The notes under the pieces: model-generated
The model's database searches: none
Told to the model about the DNA's origin: nothing
The model's input: only the letters and a program-made list of their open reading frames with translations
In this document: in pieces, positions 27,121 to 36,294 of the stretch
Layout of the letters: each line of letters begins with the position of its first letter
Numbering within the stretch: position 1 is the first letter of the stretch
Translations under genes and position numbers: made by a program
NCBI GenBank assembly: GCA_965224325.1
Contig: CBDCYT010000017.1
Coordinates: forward strand, 1-64,000
Direction of reading: 5' to 3'
Source: CBDCMJ01 sp965224325
GTDB lineage: Bacteria; Chloroflexota; Dehalococcoidia; Lucifugimonadales; UBA3495
DNA length: 64,000 nt

Positions 27121-27771
27121 CTAGAAGTCGTCGGTAGAACCTTCCGGCGCATAGGCGACGTCGATCCGGAGGGGGCAGTCCTCGGCGCCAATGTCGCAGA
27201 ACCGACACTCCTGGGAGCTGGGGACTCGGTGTGCCGGCTCATCGGCCGCGAGCCTGCGGATCAGGGAGCTCATGTTGTGAATAAAATCGAGGTTGACTGC
27301 GGAGGTGGGGCTGCCGACGTACGAGTCGGGGTACCTGACCTGGCCGCGGGCGTCTTTGCCCTGAAACCGCTGGAGAGCCTTGGGAATGGCGTACTGGTAG
27401 ATCCGGACTTGGGCTTGGTGGGACGGGCTGGGACGACCAGTCTTGGCATCGGAGATCAGGATCTCGTGGTTGTTCTCGCCGATGAGGTCTGGCTTGCCGG
27501 CGATGGTGGCGGTGGTGCCGCGGAGACGGAAGAGGTTCTGGTTCTCGGTGTAGACGTCGTAGCCTATGCGTTCCAGGCTGTCGCGTTCGCGGTTGACCAG
27601 GGCAGTGTGGTCGAGCATCTAGGTAGCGCTGTCGAAGTCGGAGGGAGGCTTGGTCCAGTCCTGGTGATGGGCTTTGAACCAGCCGGCCCAGTCGCAGGAG
27701 TTCTCGCCGGTTAGGAGTTTGGCCAGGGTGGTGGCCCAGATGTAAGGGCCCCGGGAGCGTCTCTGGGCCAT
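27121..27771 (-). pseudogene. PD-(D/E)XK nuclease, Cas4/RecB-like, with in-frame UAG
   Basis: ATG 27771 follows cggaggctcccc. The first 50 residues (MAQRRSRGPYIWATTLAKLL through PPSDFDSAT) end at TAG 27619-27621, and the next in-frame codon starts MLDHTALVNRERDSLERIGY. Downstream come the nuclease motifs: AGKPDLIGENNHEILISDAK (PD and D-x-K), QAQVRIYQYA, and a C-terminal CRFCDIGAEDC cysteine cluster as in Cas4-type iron-sulfur nucleases. A TGG (Trp) codon at the stop would restore a 216-residue enzyme. Such nucleases process DNA ends in phage, CRISPR and repair systems. The true stop of the gene is also TAG. Confidence 0.75.
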
Positions 27772-27917
27772 GGGGAGCCTCCGTTGAGGTTCGTTGTTTT
27801 GGAGGGTACAACTTCCATCTTAACGTCGCCCTTTGGGACTCATCAACGGGCTGCTGCCATCAACCTGGCCTTGCTGGGTCTAAGGATTTCCTCAGGCGGT
27901 GGTGTCTAGGTCGGCTC

Positions 27918-28421
27918 CTAAATTTTGGGGGCCTTAAGACGCTTCTTGGGAGGGCGAATTTCTTGGGATTCCCGGAGATCCGGGCGAGATGGTCCCTTTA
28001 AGTCTGATTCGCCAGAAATTACCGGGAGGGTCTTCCGTCCGGTGGGAGCGTTCCCTGGTGGGGGTCACGGGTTGTAGGGATTCATTCTCTCGTAGCCGTT
28101 TGGTTCATAGAAGGCTAAGTAGTCACCACCAGTGGTGTTCATTCGCATGTCTCGCCATATGCGGATTTTGGCGAACTCTCGGAAGACTGTTTCAACGGGA
28201 ACTCCCCGGGACATCATGTGTAGTGCCTCACCTCTCAGGCACCCTGCTACTTCTTCGTCAGTCAGATCGTCGATGAAAGAGTAGCAGCAGCCGGTGGTGG
28301 ATTCGTAGCCATTTGCCCATCGGGTGATGTCAGGGTAAGGCCCGACTACCATTTCCCCTGTGCTTATGTTCCAGCCGATCATCCAGTCTCGGCGGTTGTA
28401 GCTGGTTCCTTCGTAACTCAT
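27918..28421 (-). pseudogene. Hypothetical protein with in-frame UGA
   Basis: ATG 28421 is preceded by aggaagatgcacta. The frame gives 118 residues (MSYEGTSYNRRDWMIGWNIS through YEPNGYERMNPYNP), then TGA at 28065-28067, then PPPGNAPTGRKTLPVISGES and LKGPSRPDLRESQEIRPPKK in the same frame to TAG at 27918. The tail is basic and Pro-rich, like a disordered C-terminus. If the tail is not coding, the gene is a normal 118-residue CDS. No family was recognised. Confidence 0.5.
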
Positions 28422-28485
28422 TAGTGCATCTTCCTATTTTTGGGGAAATTGCCAGGTCAGTGCTCCGGCTTGCATTGGTTTGGTT

Positions 28486-28911
28486 TCACCGGAACGGCCA
28501 CCACCGGCGTCTCGGCCGGGGAGCTGCTGGTTCCGCTGGCGCCGGAAGAGCGTTCGTCATCGTCTTGAGTTGCTCCAGTACCTCCTGGTAGCGCCAGTCG
28601 GCGTCGGTCAGTCTTTCGCGGTACAGGTCTACTAGCTCGCGTAGCCCTTTCACCTCGGCTTGGAGGGCCAGGTTCTCTGCCCCGGTGTCGTCTCAGGTGT
28701 GCTCACTGTGTGCAGGGAGGTGACCATTGGTGTTCCCAGTGGAGTCACCACTGAGGTCTTCAATGACATCATCCATGAGGACCCAGACAGTGTGCCGATG
28801 GCCGTGTTGCTCCGTCTCGGTGGTGAGTTCGCCGCGCTTGATCATCCTGTCAAGAGTTGACTTGGAGACCTTCAGCCTGGCTGCGGCTTCTTTTCTGGTT
28901 ACTCTGACCAC
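28486..28911 (-). pseudogene. Helix-turn-helix/coiled-coil DNA-binding protein with in-frame UGA
   Basis: GTG 28911 follows gggaggacatcaga. The N-terminal part is an excisionase/MerR-like helix-turn-helix (VTRKEAAARLKVSKSTLDRM and IKRGELTTE). After HSEHT a TGA (28693-28695) interrupts the frame, which then continues DDTGAENLALQAEVKGLREL, a coiled-coil, and ends RRRWWPFR at a TGA at 28486. A helix-turn-helix plus coiled-coil ending in RRRWWPF is a familiar layout for small regulators of mobile elements. It begins the four-gene operon and may be its regulator. Confidence 0.65.
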
Positions 28912-28950
28912 TCTGATGTCCTCCCTGTGATCCCGGTGTTCTCGCAGGTA

Positions 28951-29259
28951 TCACCGGAGATGGTACGTGGAGTCAGGGTGGCAAGTCGCTGGTGACATCA
29001 ACGACTTCAGAGGAGTTTGGGGTCTTCTGTTGCCTCCGGTGAATGGACATACGGAGCGGCCGTGATGGTGAGCCAGGACTCTGGGTTCGGCTCCGCAGTT
29101 GAAGTAGGAGAGAACATAGCGAAGGGTCAGGGCCGGCAGCTCGTATTCGAGTCTGCTTTCCCTGTGGGAGCTTGCACCCCCAGGTGGAGGGGAAGGTGTA
29201 TTCCGGGGACGAAGTGGGTCCACATAGACTAAGGCAGGTACTACCGGTGGCTGAGCCAT
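28951..29259 (-). CDS. Possible small protein, uncertain
   Basis: An open frame of about 102 codons from ATG 29259 (MAQPPVVPALVYVDPLRPRN through YVLSYFNCGAEP). A second frame over the last third (SWLTITAAPYVHSPEATEDP) looks equally protein-like, so there may be a frameshift or no gene at all. No family was recognised. It sits between the type ISP remnant and the helix-turn-helix gene. Confidence 0.25.
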   Translation of the reverse strand: MAQPPVVPALVYVDPLRPRNTPSPPPGGASSHRESRLEYELPALTLRYVLSYFNCGAEPRVLAHHHGRSVCPFTGGNRRPQTPLKSLMSPATCHPDSTYHLR

Positions 29260-29305
29260 AGGGCAACGGCCTGAAATAGCGGGACGCTTTTCATGAAAGA
29301 CAAAG

Positions 29306-30753
29306 TCAATTAGTTTCCTCGTCAAGAAGCCCGAGTTGCTCACTAGCCACCGCGACGTTTTGTGGGGGACGTCGCTCTTCATCTAGTGGAGTAGGTAGCT
29401 CGTCCTGCGTGAACAGGTCAGAGGCACATACCTCTGCTAGTAGCGCAGCTCCTTCCGGCTGTAGGTCGGTCGTCGCTTCAACTAGCCAGAGCAAATTCAA
29501 GAGTTCTTCGGTAAATTCCCATTCCGCTGGTCGAATCTTGTCGAGCGTGGACGACTGGCGTCCTGAACGCTTCAATTTACGCCGGTCCAGCCAAGACTTC
29601 ACAATCTGCAACCCTGAAACGGAATAGTTCCAGATTTCAGGAGTTACCGGCGCGAACTCTCCGTCGCCGACAACTAGCGTTTGCCTTTCGTTGTCATAAG
29701 AAAAGCTGGCCGGATACTGTTCCTGGGAGACTCCTTTGGTGCACTTGGCTTGACCTGGTGGCACGTTACCATCACTGCCAGGTCCACCAAACCGGGCACC
29801 ATAGGTATGAAGGTGCAACAGCCGCGCACCATGGCTCGATACCCGCTCGAACAGGTCACGGTCTTTAGTGACCGGCAAGTGCGGCGGGGGTTGCTCAAGC
29901 TCGTCCCAGAACCGCTCAACATACGTCGGTTGGGCCAGAACCCCTAGGCGTAGCCGAAGAGCTGTTCGGCGGATACTGCGGTGCCGTGAGCTTTGCCTAT
30001 CACATCAAGCAGACCATGGGTGACATTGGATTGAGTTGCGTCTATATCTCTCCACAGCGGAATCACTCCTCAATCGCCAAACGATCCTCTAAAATGATGT
30101 TGATCAGGAATGTCAGCACAACCAACCACGGCGGGCCCCTCGCCTAGTATTTGGACAAGCAGTCCAACCATGTAGACTTGCTGGAGTCCTTGGGTCTGCC
30201 ACAGTTCGGGGCGCATATAGTCCCCGACCCTTGAATCGGCGATGACCCATTGTCGGTCAAATGTGCGGAATGAGTACGGTTCGATTGGAGGAGCGGGAGT
30301 GTTAGCCTCGAGCGTGGCAATGGAAGGCTTTCGGTCTTGGTTGCCCATGAGAGGCCTATATCGGCTATTGATTTTCCGGTCGCGAGTTTCCCTGAACGCG
30401 GCCTGTCTGTCGTTGGCATTGCGGGCTAAGAGATCGCGCCATCGCTCGGCGAGAACCGTCTTGGTTTCACCAATAGGCCAGGTCCTGTACAGAACCGCTC
30501 CAGTGTGCTGCCATGGAAAGATATTCGTGATTGCCGACCAATCAAAATAATTACCAATTCCCAAGGGCTGGAAAGGGTCCCCCCAGTCTTGTAGGCATTG
30601 CGACCACTGATAGTCATACAATGACATGGTGCTATCAAGAGTGTCCAGTTTCTCTTTTTCCAGTACAGTGAGGTGGGCCAAGCGGTGCTGTACTACAAAC
30701 CTTTGAATGAGTGGTGGCCGTTTAGCTCCCCAGGGAAGGAAAGTTCGAGCCTA
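29306..30753 (-). pseudogene. Type ISP restriction-modification enzyme, C-terminal remnant
   Basis: The minus strand carries the target-recognition end of a type ISP enzyme: LYDYQWSQCLQDWGDPFQPL, IFPWQHTGAVLYRTWPIGET, AFRETRDRKI, then IPLWRDIDATQSNVTHGLLD, LAQPTYVERFWDELEQ, LPVTKDRDLFERVS and FSYDNERQTLVVGDGEF through FTQDELPTP. It is broken by TGA at 30067-30069 in place of an expected Arg, and by a one-base deletion near 29946. The nuclease, helicase and methyltransferase parts are absent, so it cannot restrict. Upstream sequence stops matching near 30750, next to the giant ATPase gene. Confidence 0.8.
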
Positions 30754-30821
30754 GTTTGGTAGGCGGGATGTACCGTGTGGCGTTGGGGCGTGACCAGCCG
30801 TGCTGCCAACGATGTGCAAGG

Positions 30822-33800
30822 CTAGTCTGCGGGGGCATTCAACTCCTCCGCTCCGTCGGCTGGCATAGGGTTATCGATGGGTGCAAAGCCGTAGGTCAGA
30901 CTGGTCGCGCTGCGGACTCCCGATAAGGTGATGGAGCCGGTCTCCGTCGGTTGCAGTTGGCTCAGGGGATCGACGATTACCCGTACCCTGGGCTGGGCAT
31001 CGACGCCTTCAATACCTGAGATGATCACAAGGAAAAAGTCTGGTGTGGTCCTGGCCCGCTTCACTTCGGCACCCGTCATGGTGATTTGGTCTGGTTCAGC
31101 CCCCGCGCTGACCTTCAACTCGTAGAAGCGTTGCAATTCGTCGATTGCGTCGGCCCCGACGCCGCGCTGCGCCCGCAGGTCCGAAATCTCAGCCTCGTCG
31201 CTGCTGAACAACTTTCGAAGGAGCTCCAACCCCACCGTCTCCTTGTCCAAGTCTGAGTAGAGGCGTATGGGTATGCCGCCACGTGGACCGCTGTCACCGA
31301 GCTTTGGGTCGGTGAGACGCCCCTTGCTGGCCGGCTTAGGACGAGGGCTAGCTTCCTGTTTCTCTATTCGCCCTAGTGGGTCGACGAGCCTGAGATCCTG
31401 CGGGTCTACCAGCACGCGAAGGGAATCAGACGTAGCGGCCGCCTTGTGGTCTTCCTGCGCATTGACCGTGGATGCCAGCGACGATGAAGTGGCCGCGCTC
31501 CGTTGGCGGGTACCGTCCAAAGCACGGTGTTTCGCGTCGGTATCTTCTCGGAACTCGGCCATTCGCCTGGCAATATCAGACTCGGTTTGATCCTGTTCCC
31601 GCTTGGAGCGCTGCTCGGCAAGCTCGATGAGTCGCACCTGGCGTCCCGACTCTGCTCGGTCGCAGGCCGCCCGCCACGCCAGCGCAAGTTGCCGCGGGTC
31701 TCCCTCGAACAGTGTCGCGATTGCTCGGCCGCCGGAATCCACGCGAGTCAGTTCGGCAGGATTCTGGGCGAACACTACGCCCCTATCCTTGTCAACCTTT
31801 GCCATCACATTGCACTGGTACGAGACTCCCGCACCGTCGTGCCCTGTGGGTACACCAATTGAGAGTGATGGGTGGACGTATACCCTGAACCCTTCCAGGA
31901 GTTGCCATGGTACCCTTATGCTCTGGGCGAGCCGCGGATCGTTGCGCGAAAGGTCTTCTTGAAGGTGCTGGATGGCCGATCCAAAGAGTTCCGACGACTC
32001 CTCGTATTCAGTCGCGAGGTCAGGCTCGATCACCTCGGCGGACGTAGCCGGAATCTCTTCAACGCGCAGAGGATTGAGCAAGGATCGAAACTGTTGAAGC
32101 TCTCCACCAGGTTCCCAGAGCGGAAGCTGGTCCCGTAGACCCGCAGCCAACACGGGGTCGTCAGTCGCGTACACCGGGCGGCCGCGCAGCCAGCATTTGC
32201 TAGTCCATAAGGGGAGTCGCCGCAGTTTGTCGCGAGCCTGTGTGGTGACACCCGTTTCCGCGTGGGACTCAAGGGCTCGCATGGTTTGGAGCAGGATGGC
32301 TTCTTCGTGGGGTCCCGGTGTGCGGCGATTCCAAGCGACCATGCGGATTACTTCTACGCAGTCGTCGAAGGACGGCTCCCTTAGCCTGAGGGCCGCCCAA
32401 AGAGGGCCAGTATCGGCTATCGCGGGCGCGAAGGCTTTGAATCTGCCAAAGATTGGAGGACCGGCGAGGACCCCTTGCGGAGGCAGCCACCCGAGATTGG
32501 AGTATATGAGACCACCGCGGTGCCGAAAATCCTGGCGAAGTTGCTCCGGGCTCCGGTCGGAACGACCGCTCGCCAGTGTAAGCGACTGGGCAAGGGCCTT
32601 GTAGATGACGGAGGTCTCCCGCTTTAGTTCCTCGGGCGTCCACCGGCCTTCGTAATCCGCATCGTCCCGAATTCCCTTGAGCCGGGTGACTAGCTCGGAT
32701 CGGCTGGGATCACCCAAGACGCCGAGGGCGGCCAAGACAGTGCGCCAGTTTGATTGATCGAGGTCCGGGTGGAGATAGTCGGGCGAGTCTTGGCCGTAGA
32801 TCGCTATGTTACCGTGGGTCCTGAGGCGCAAATCAGAAGGTCGGCGTGGAGTTCCACTCTCGTCGTCGAGCCATTCGATGGCACCTATCTCCCAAAGCCA
32901 GTAGGCGGGTGTCTGGCCCTTGAGGTCCCAGCCGTAGTAGTCGCGTGCGGAATCGACTGTGATGAAGTCATTAAAGGCCCGGTCCCACGCTCGGGCCAAC
33001 GTAGCGAGGAGTGCTGCAGCTCTCCTTCGTCTCCTTTGTTTGGCTCGGCGTAAACGGGAGATATCCTGAGCCACGGTCGTTAGAGTAGGGCAATCGCGGT
33101 CTTGAAGTGTGTAGGTGGCGTCGCGAGCCTTTAACTCCGTGATGCGGTCCAAAGGGCTGCCAGGCAACCAAGCATGCAAGCCGCGGCGTTGATCGTTGTA
33201 GCGCCGCTCAAGGTTTGGGTGCAGGCGGAGTCTGGGAGTTGTCTCGACGCCAAGCAACACAAGAAAGCGCTGCGCCCCAACGCCTTGCCGGCCCGCAGGG
33301 GAACGGAGAATTCTTGCGTAGTGACCGCTCAACCACGAAATGTTTGGGGATTGGTCGGCGGCGATGGCGAAGCTGTCGGTATCCCGGTCAACCGCCTTCG
33401 GCAGATAGGCCTCGCCTGGGCGCGCGCTGGTGCTCTTGCGTGTCTTCCGGCGACCCCGTAGCTCGTACTCAAATGCCTGGAGCCGAATCGCGCTGCCCAC
33501 GTCCGCTCCCAACTCTTCCCGCTCGTCTGGGTCTATAACCTCGAAGGCTGCCCGCAGGGACTGAACTTGTTCGTCCGTCAAGGGCGTTTCGATCTGGCGG
33601 CCCGCCCTGCCCGCTGCCGCCAGTCGCCGAACCACCGCCCAATCGTCGGTGTCTCTCAAAAGAACACGGGATTCTCGAAGCCACTTCAGGACGGTGCGGG
33701 CGGGCTTCCCATCGCCGAGGTGCGCAGGGTGAAGCAGAGTTACTATACCCAGCTGCTCTGCCAGGGGCGTGGTTTCAGCGGCAAGGGCATCCACCGAGTC

Positions 33801-35393
33801 CTCATCGGGAGGGACGATGTGCCGGCCGTCACGTGAGATGACACAGGGAAGCTCCATGAGCCGCTCGTCCAAGCCCGCATCAAGCCCTGCGGCGGTGAGG
33901 GCGATCGTTGAGTCGGCCGGCCGCGTCCGATCGCCCACAAGCTCCAGCGCCCGCTCAACGCTGACCTGCTCAGGGATATTGGCTCCGCTTGTTCGCCAGT
34001 CGTCCAGGACTAGCCTCCATCTACCGGCTTGGTCGCGGACCCCGAACGGGAGGGTGGCGGGCAGGCCGGCGAGGGTAGCGGTCTCGGTCTCGGTCAGGAT
34101 TTGCTCCAGGGGTTGTACCTCTACAGCGAGCTGGGACAGCCGGAGTTCGCCCTGCCCTGGCACGGCGAATGACAGTTGTGATGCAACCCATTGTCTTGCC
34201 TTGACGATGATCACCTCCTCAAGCCCGTCGGTGAAAGAGGACGGGCCATCGCCTTCGGCGGCATTGGGGAGGGGCATTGCCTGCCAACCCGCATTGGGGT
34301 CCCGCGAAAAGAGGTCAAGGGCCGCCCGCGACCAAAGGTCAGCTACAAGCGGGACCAACGCCCTGTTCCACTCGTTGTTGGCGAAGTCATGGCGGTTCGT
34401 TAGCGGATCGAACTGCGCATTGGCGAATATGGGAAAGCGTGTCCGAGCGACAGGAAGCCCCGCGTGAAGCTGGCCATGATCGATGGCGTATTGGGGAAGG
34501 GCTATAGCGATCGGCGTAGTCGTCTCGGTTGCTTTGCGGGCTCGCAAAACCCCGGCTGGGGTCGAGACGTCGTGGCCATAGACAACCCACGACCGCCCAT
34601 CGGCGGCTTCCACCCGCTGCCGTGACACTCTCTGGCTTGGGTTCCACTCGTCCAGAAGCACTTCTGCGGTGTCGTAGCGAGAAATTGCCAACTGGCGAAT
34701 CGGAGCGCTCTCCTGGTCGAGCAGAGAGACTTTCGAGATGCTTCGGAGGAACAAGAGGGCAGCGTCGTCCCAGCGATCCAGCCATTCTTCTAGTTCCTCT
34801 GGACTCACCTCTCCCCGTTCAAGGGGGACGCGAAGCGTGGTCCAACCCGCGTCCTCAAAACCCGGCGGTGGGGTGGGTGGGTCAATTGGAGACAGGGCGG
34901 GCTCGCCGAGTTGCACGTGGTACGGGTGACAATGAATCTCTAGCGTATTCGACAGTGAGCGGAGGGTCATGAGTCCTATCCCAAACCGCCCGGTGGTGCC
35001 TGCTTCACTGCCTTTGGTGCTTAGCCACGGGGTAGCCAACCCTAACACGTGGCGGAGTTGCACAGGGCTCCCGTCGTGGCCAATCCAGAGGTCTGTCGGT
35101 CCAAGTAGGAGCCGAACCTGTGCCGCGTCCACATCGTCGGCGTTCTGGATGATCTCGGCTATGCCCTGAAATCTATCGCTGGAAATGAGATTGGCACTTG
35201 CTCGGGCGGCGTCCAGCGCCTCCGAAATGGCTCCGGGGAGTCCCTCGAAGCGTTCGCCCAAGCGCCGGACAGCAGCCTGAGCTTCAAGGAGGCTGGTCGG
35301 CTCATAAGTGGGAGCGGTATCGCCGTTCCTCGCGTCAAACAGCCGGTCGGCGGTCTCTTCTGCACGCCCAATCAGAAGGCTGTCACTGGCCAA
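30822..35393 (-). CDS. Giant sacsin/HSP90-like ATPase with NO VEIN-type C-terminus
   Basis: An intact gene of about 1,523 codons. The start chosen is TTG 35393, directly after aaggagggaggagca; GTG 35444 would add 17 residues. Numbered from that GTG, the N-terminus has GHKL ATPase motifs: the N-box EIIQNADD (97-104), G1 DLWIGHDGSP (to 136) and the glycine-rich lid TGRFGIGLMTL (151-161). A long helical middle follows, then near the C-terminus a domain with ELQRFYELKVSAG and FFLVIISGIEG, like the DUF3883/NO VEIN nuclease-like fold. Proteins of this build cluster with restriction systems, and here the neighbour is a type ISP remnant. Function: probable anti-phage ATPase, by inference. Confidence 0.8.
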   Translation of the reverse strand: MASDSLLIGRAEETADRLFDARNGDTAPTYEPTSLLEAQAAVRRLGERFEGLPGAISEALDAARASANLISSDRFQGIAEIIQNADDVDAAQVRLLLGPTDLWIGHDGSPVQLRHVLGLATPWLSTKGSEAGTTGRFGIGLMTLRSLSNTLEIHCHPYHVQLGEPALSPIDPPTPPPGFEDAGWTTLRVPLERGEVSPEELEEWLDRWDDAALLFLRSISKVSLLDQESAPIRQLAISRYDTAEVLLDEWNPSQRVSRQRVEAADGRSWVVYGHDVSTPAGVLRARKATETTTPIAIALPQYAIDHGQLHAGLPVARTRFPIFANAQFDPLTNRHDFANNEWNRALVPLVADLWSRAALDLFSRDPNAGWQAMPLPNAAEGDGPSSFTDGLEEVIIVKARQWVASQLSFAVPGQGELRLSQLAVEVQPLEQILTETETATLAGLPATLPFGVRDQAGRWRLVLDDWRTSGANIPEQVSVERALELVGDRTRPADSTIALTAAGLDAGLDERLMELPCVISRDGRHIVPPDEDSVDALAAETTPLAEQLGIVTLLHPAHLGDGKPARTVLKWLRESRVLLRDTDDWAVVRRLAAAGRAGRQIETPLTDEQVQSLRAAFEVIDPDEREELGADVGSAIRLQAFEYELRGRRKTRKSTSARPGEAYLPKAVDRDTDSFAIAADQSPNISWLSGHYARILRSPAGRQGVGAQRFLVLLGVETTPRLRLHPNLERRYNDQRRGLHAWLPGSPLDRITELKARDATYTLQDRDCPTLTTVAQDISRLRRAKQRRRRRAAALLATLARAWDRAFNDFITVDSARDYYGWDLKGQTPAYWLWEIGAIEWLDDESGTPRRPSDLRLRTHGNIAIYGQDSPDYLHPDLDQSNWRTVLAALGVLGDPSRSELVTRLKGIRDDADYEGRWTPEELKRETSVIYKALAQSLTLASGRSDRSPEQLRQDFRHRGGLIYSNLGWLPPQGVLAGPPIFGRFKAFAPAIADTGPLWAALRLREPSFDDCVEVIRMVAWNRRTPGPHEEAILLQTMRALESHAETGVTTQARDKLRRLPLWTSKCWLRGRPVYATDDPVLAAGLRDQLPLWEPGGELQQFRSLLNPLRVEEIPATSAEVIEPDLATEYEESSELFGSAIQHLQEDLSRNDPRLAQSIRVPWQLLEGFRVYVHPSLSIGVPTGHDGAGVSYQCNVMAKVDKDRGVVFAQNPAELTRVDSGGRAIATLFEGDPRQLALAWRAACDRAESGRQVRLIELAEQRSKREQDQTESDIARRMAEFREDTDAKHRALDGTRQRSAATSSSLASTVNAQEDHKAAATSDSLRVLVDPQDLRLVDPLGRIEKQEASPRPKPASKGRLTDPKLGDSGPRGGIPIRLYSDLDKETVGLELLRKLFSSDEAEISDLRAQRGVGADAIDELQRFYELKVSAGAEPDQITMTGAEVKRARTTPDFFLVIISGIEGVDAQPRVRVIVDPLSQLQPTETGSITLSGVRSATSLTYGFAPIDNPMPADGAEELNAPAD

Positions 35394-35444
35394 TGCTCCT
35401 CCCTCCTTCGGCTGGTATGCTAGCCCCTGTATCTTTCGTGGCAC

Positions 35445-35776
35445 AGCGTCATGCGACCCAGGCCCGTCGACGCCATTCTACACCGCCAAACTGAACCGCA
35501 GCGTGAAGGTCCTTGTGAACCAATTGACACGCACTCAGGCTGAGGGGACTCAGGGTCTGAGGAATCATCGTCGATGGGTATAGCCAGCGTGATGTCCACG
35601 TTATTGTCCCTGTCGAGGCACGGCACAAGCTCTCCCAGTGCACAGTCGGAGACTCTCTCTAGTGCGAGCGCAAGCGCCCCATTTACCGTTTACCTCAGAT
35701 CGTGGGCGGTCGGGTTTCCGGCCGGTGCGCTTGCCTTACCCGTTTGTCCATATATGCCTGCCTTTCCTGTTCCCTC
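35445..35776. other. Gap with possible gene debris
   Basis: A minus-strand frame ends LHAAVQFGGVEWRRRAWVA at 35449, which looks like the C-terminus of a protein, but it has no start or family resemblance. Otherwise nothing was recognised. Confidence 0.3.
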
Positions 35777-36154
35777 TTACTGGCCCGGACCGCTGACGGT
35801 GAGCACCAGACTGTTGGAGAGCATCCGACCGTCCTCCGCGCAGATGGCCCCATCGTCGGTGCAGTCCGTGGTGGTCGGCAGGGTAATGGTGACATCGCCG
35901 TTGCCGTCCGGCTCGACCGTGATGAGCCACCATATGTTGGGGGTGTCGCTGTCCTTATCCATTCGTTGCGCCTTCTTCACCTCGCCCCCAACCTCCGTGA
36001 ACGCATAGTCCCGAAGAGTCTTGTAACTCAGGCCGAATTGCTCGCTGAACCGGATTTCAAAGGTGAACACATCCGTGCCGTTGTGGCTCGTGGCGGCATT
36101 CTCCAGGCTTACCGTCAGTGGCGAGGGAGCCTGTGCCACCGTCTCCGTCGCCAC
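35777..36154 (-). pseudogene. Ig-like surface-protein module, C-terminal fragment
   Basis: The 125 residues form one beta-sandwich module of a type repeated in large secreted proteins: PLTVSLENAATSHNGTDVFT, FEIRFSEQFGLSYKTLRDYA, VTITLPTTTDC and LTVSGPGQ at the end. The frame is open upstream to about 36265 but offers no good start codon, so this is likely the last repeat of a larger gene. An IS701 element lies just beyond. The full protein would be extracellular; binding or adhesion is the usual role of such modules. Confidence 0.55.
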
Positions 36155-36294
36155 GCTGGTCAGGGACTCTGAACCACAGACCGAATCCTCCGGCCTCCCT
36201 CTGCCAGTCCCGTGTATGCGAACCTCATGCCCTGTGCAGTGTATTGATTATCTTTCCGTGTTTGTCCTATTCTTACCATGGAACATCAACCTAG

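Noticed and set aside
26558..28911. A changed genetic code with UGA or UAG as sense codons
   Set aside because: Both UGA and UAG appear as internal stops, and genes in the same block and the host genes also use them as true ends. Decay is the simpler reading.
35574..36172. Plus-strand open frames over the Ig-like fragment
   Set aside because: Antisense to the recognisable beta-sandwich module and without motifs.
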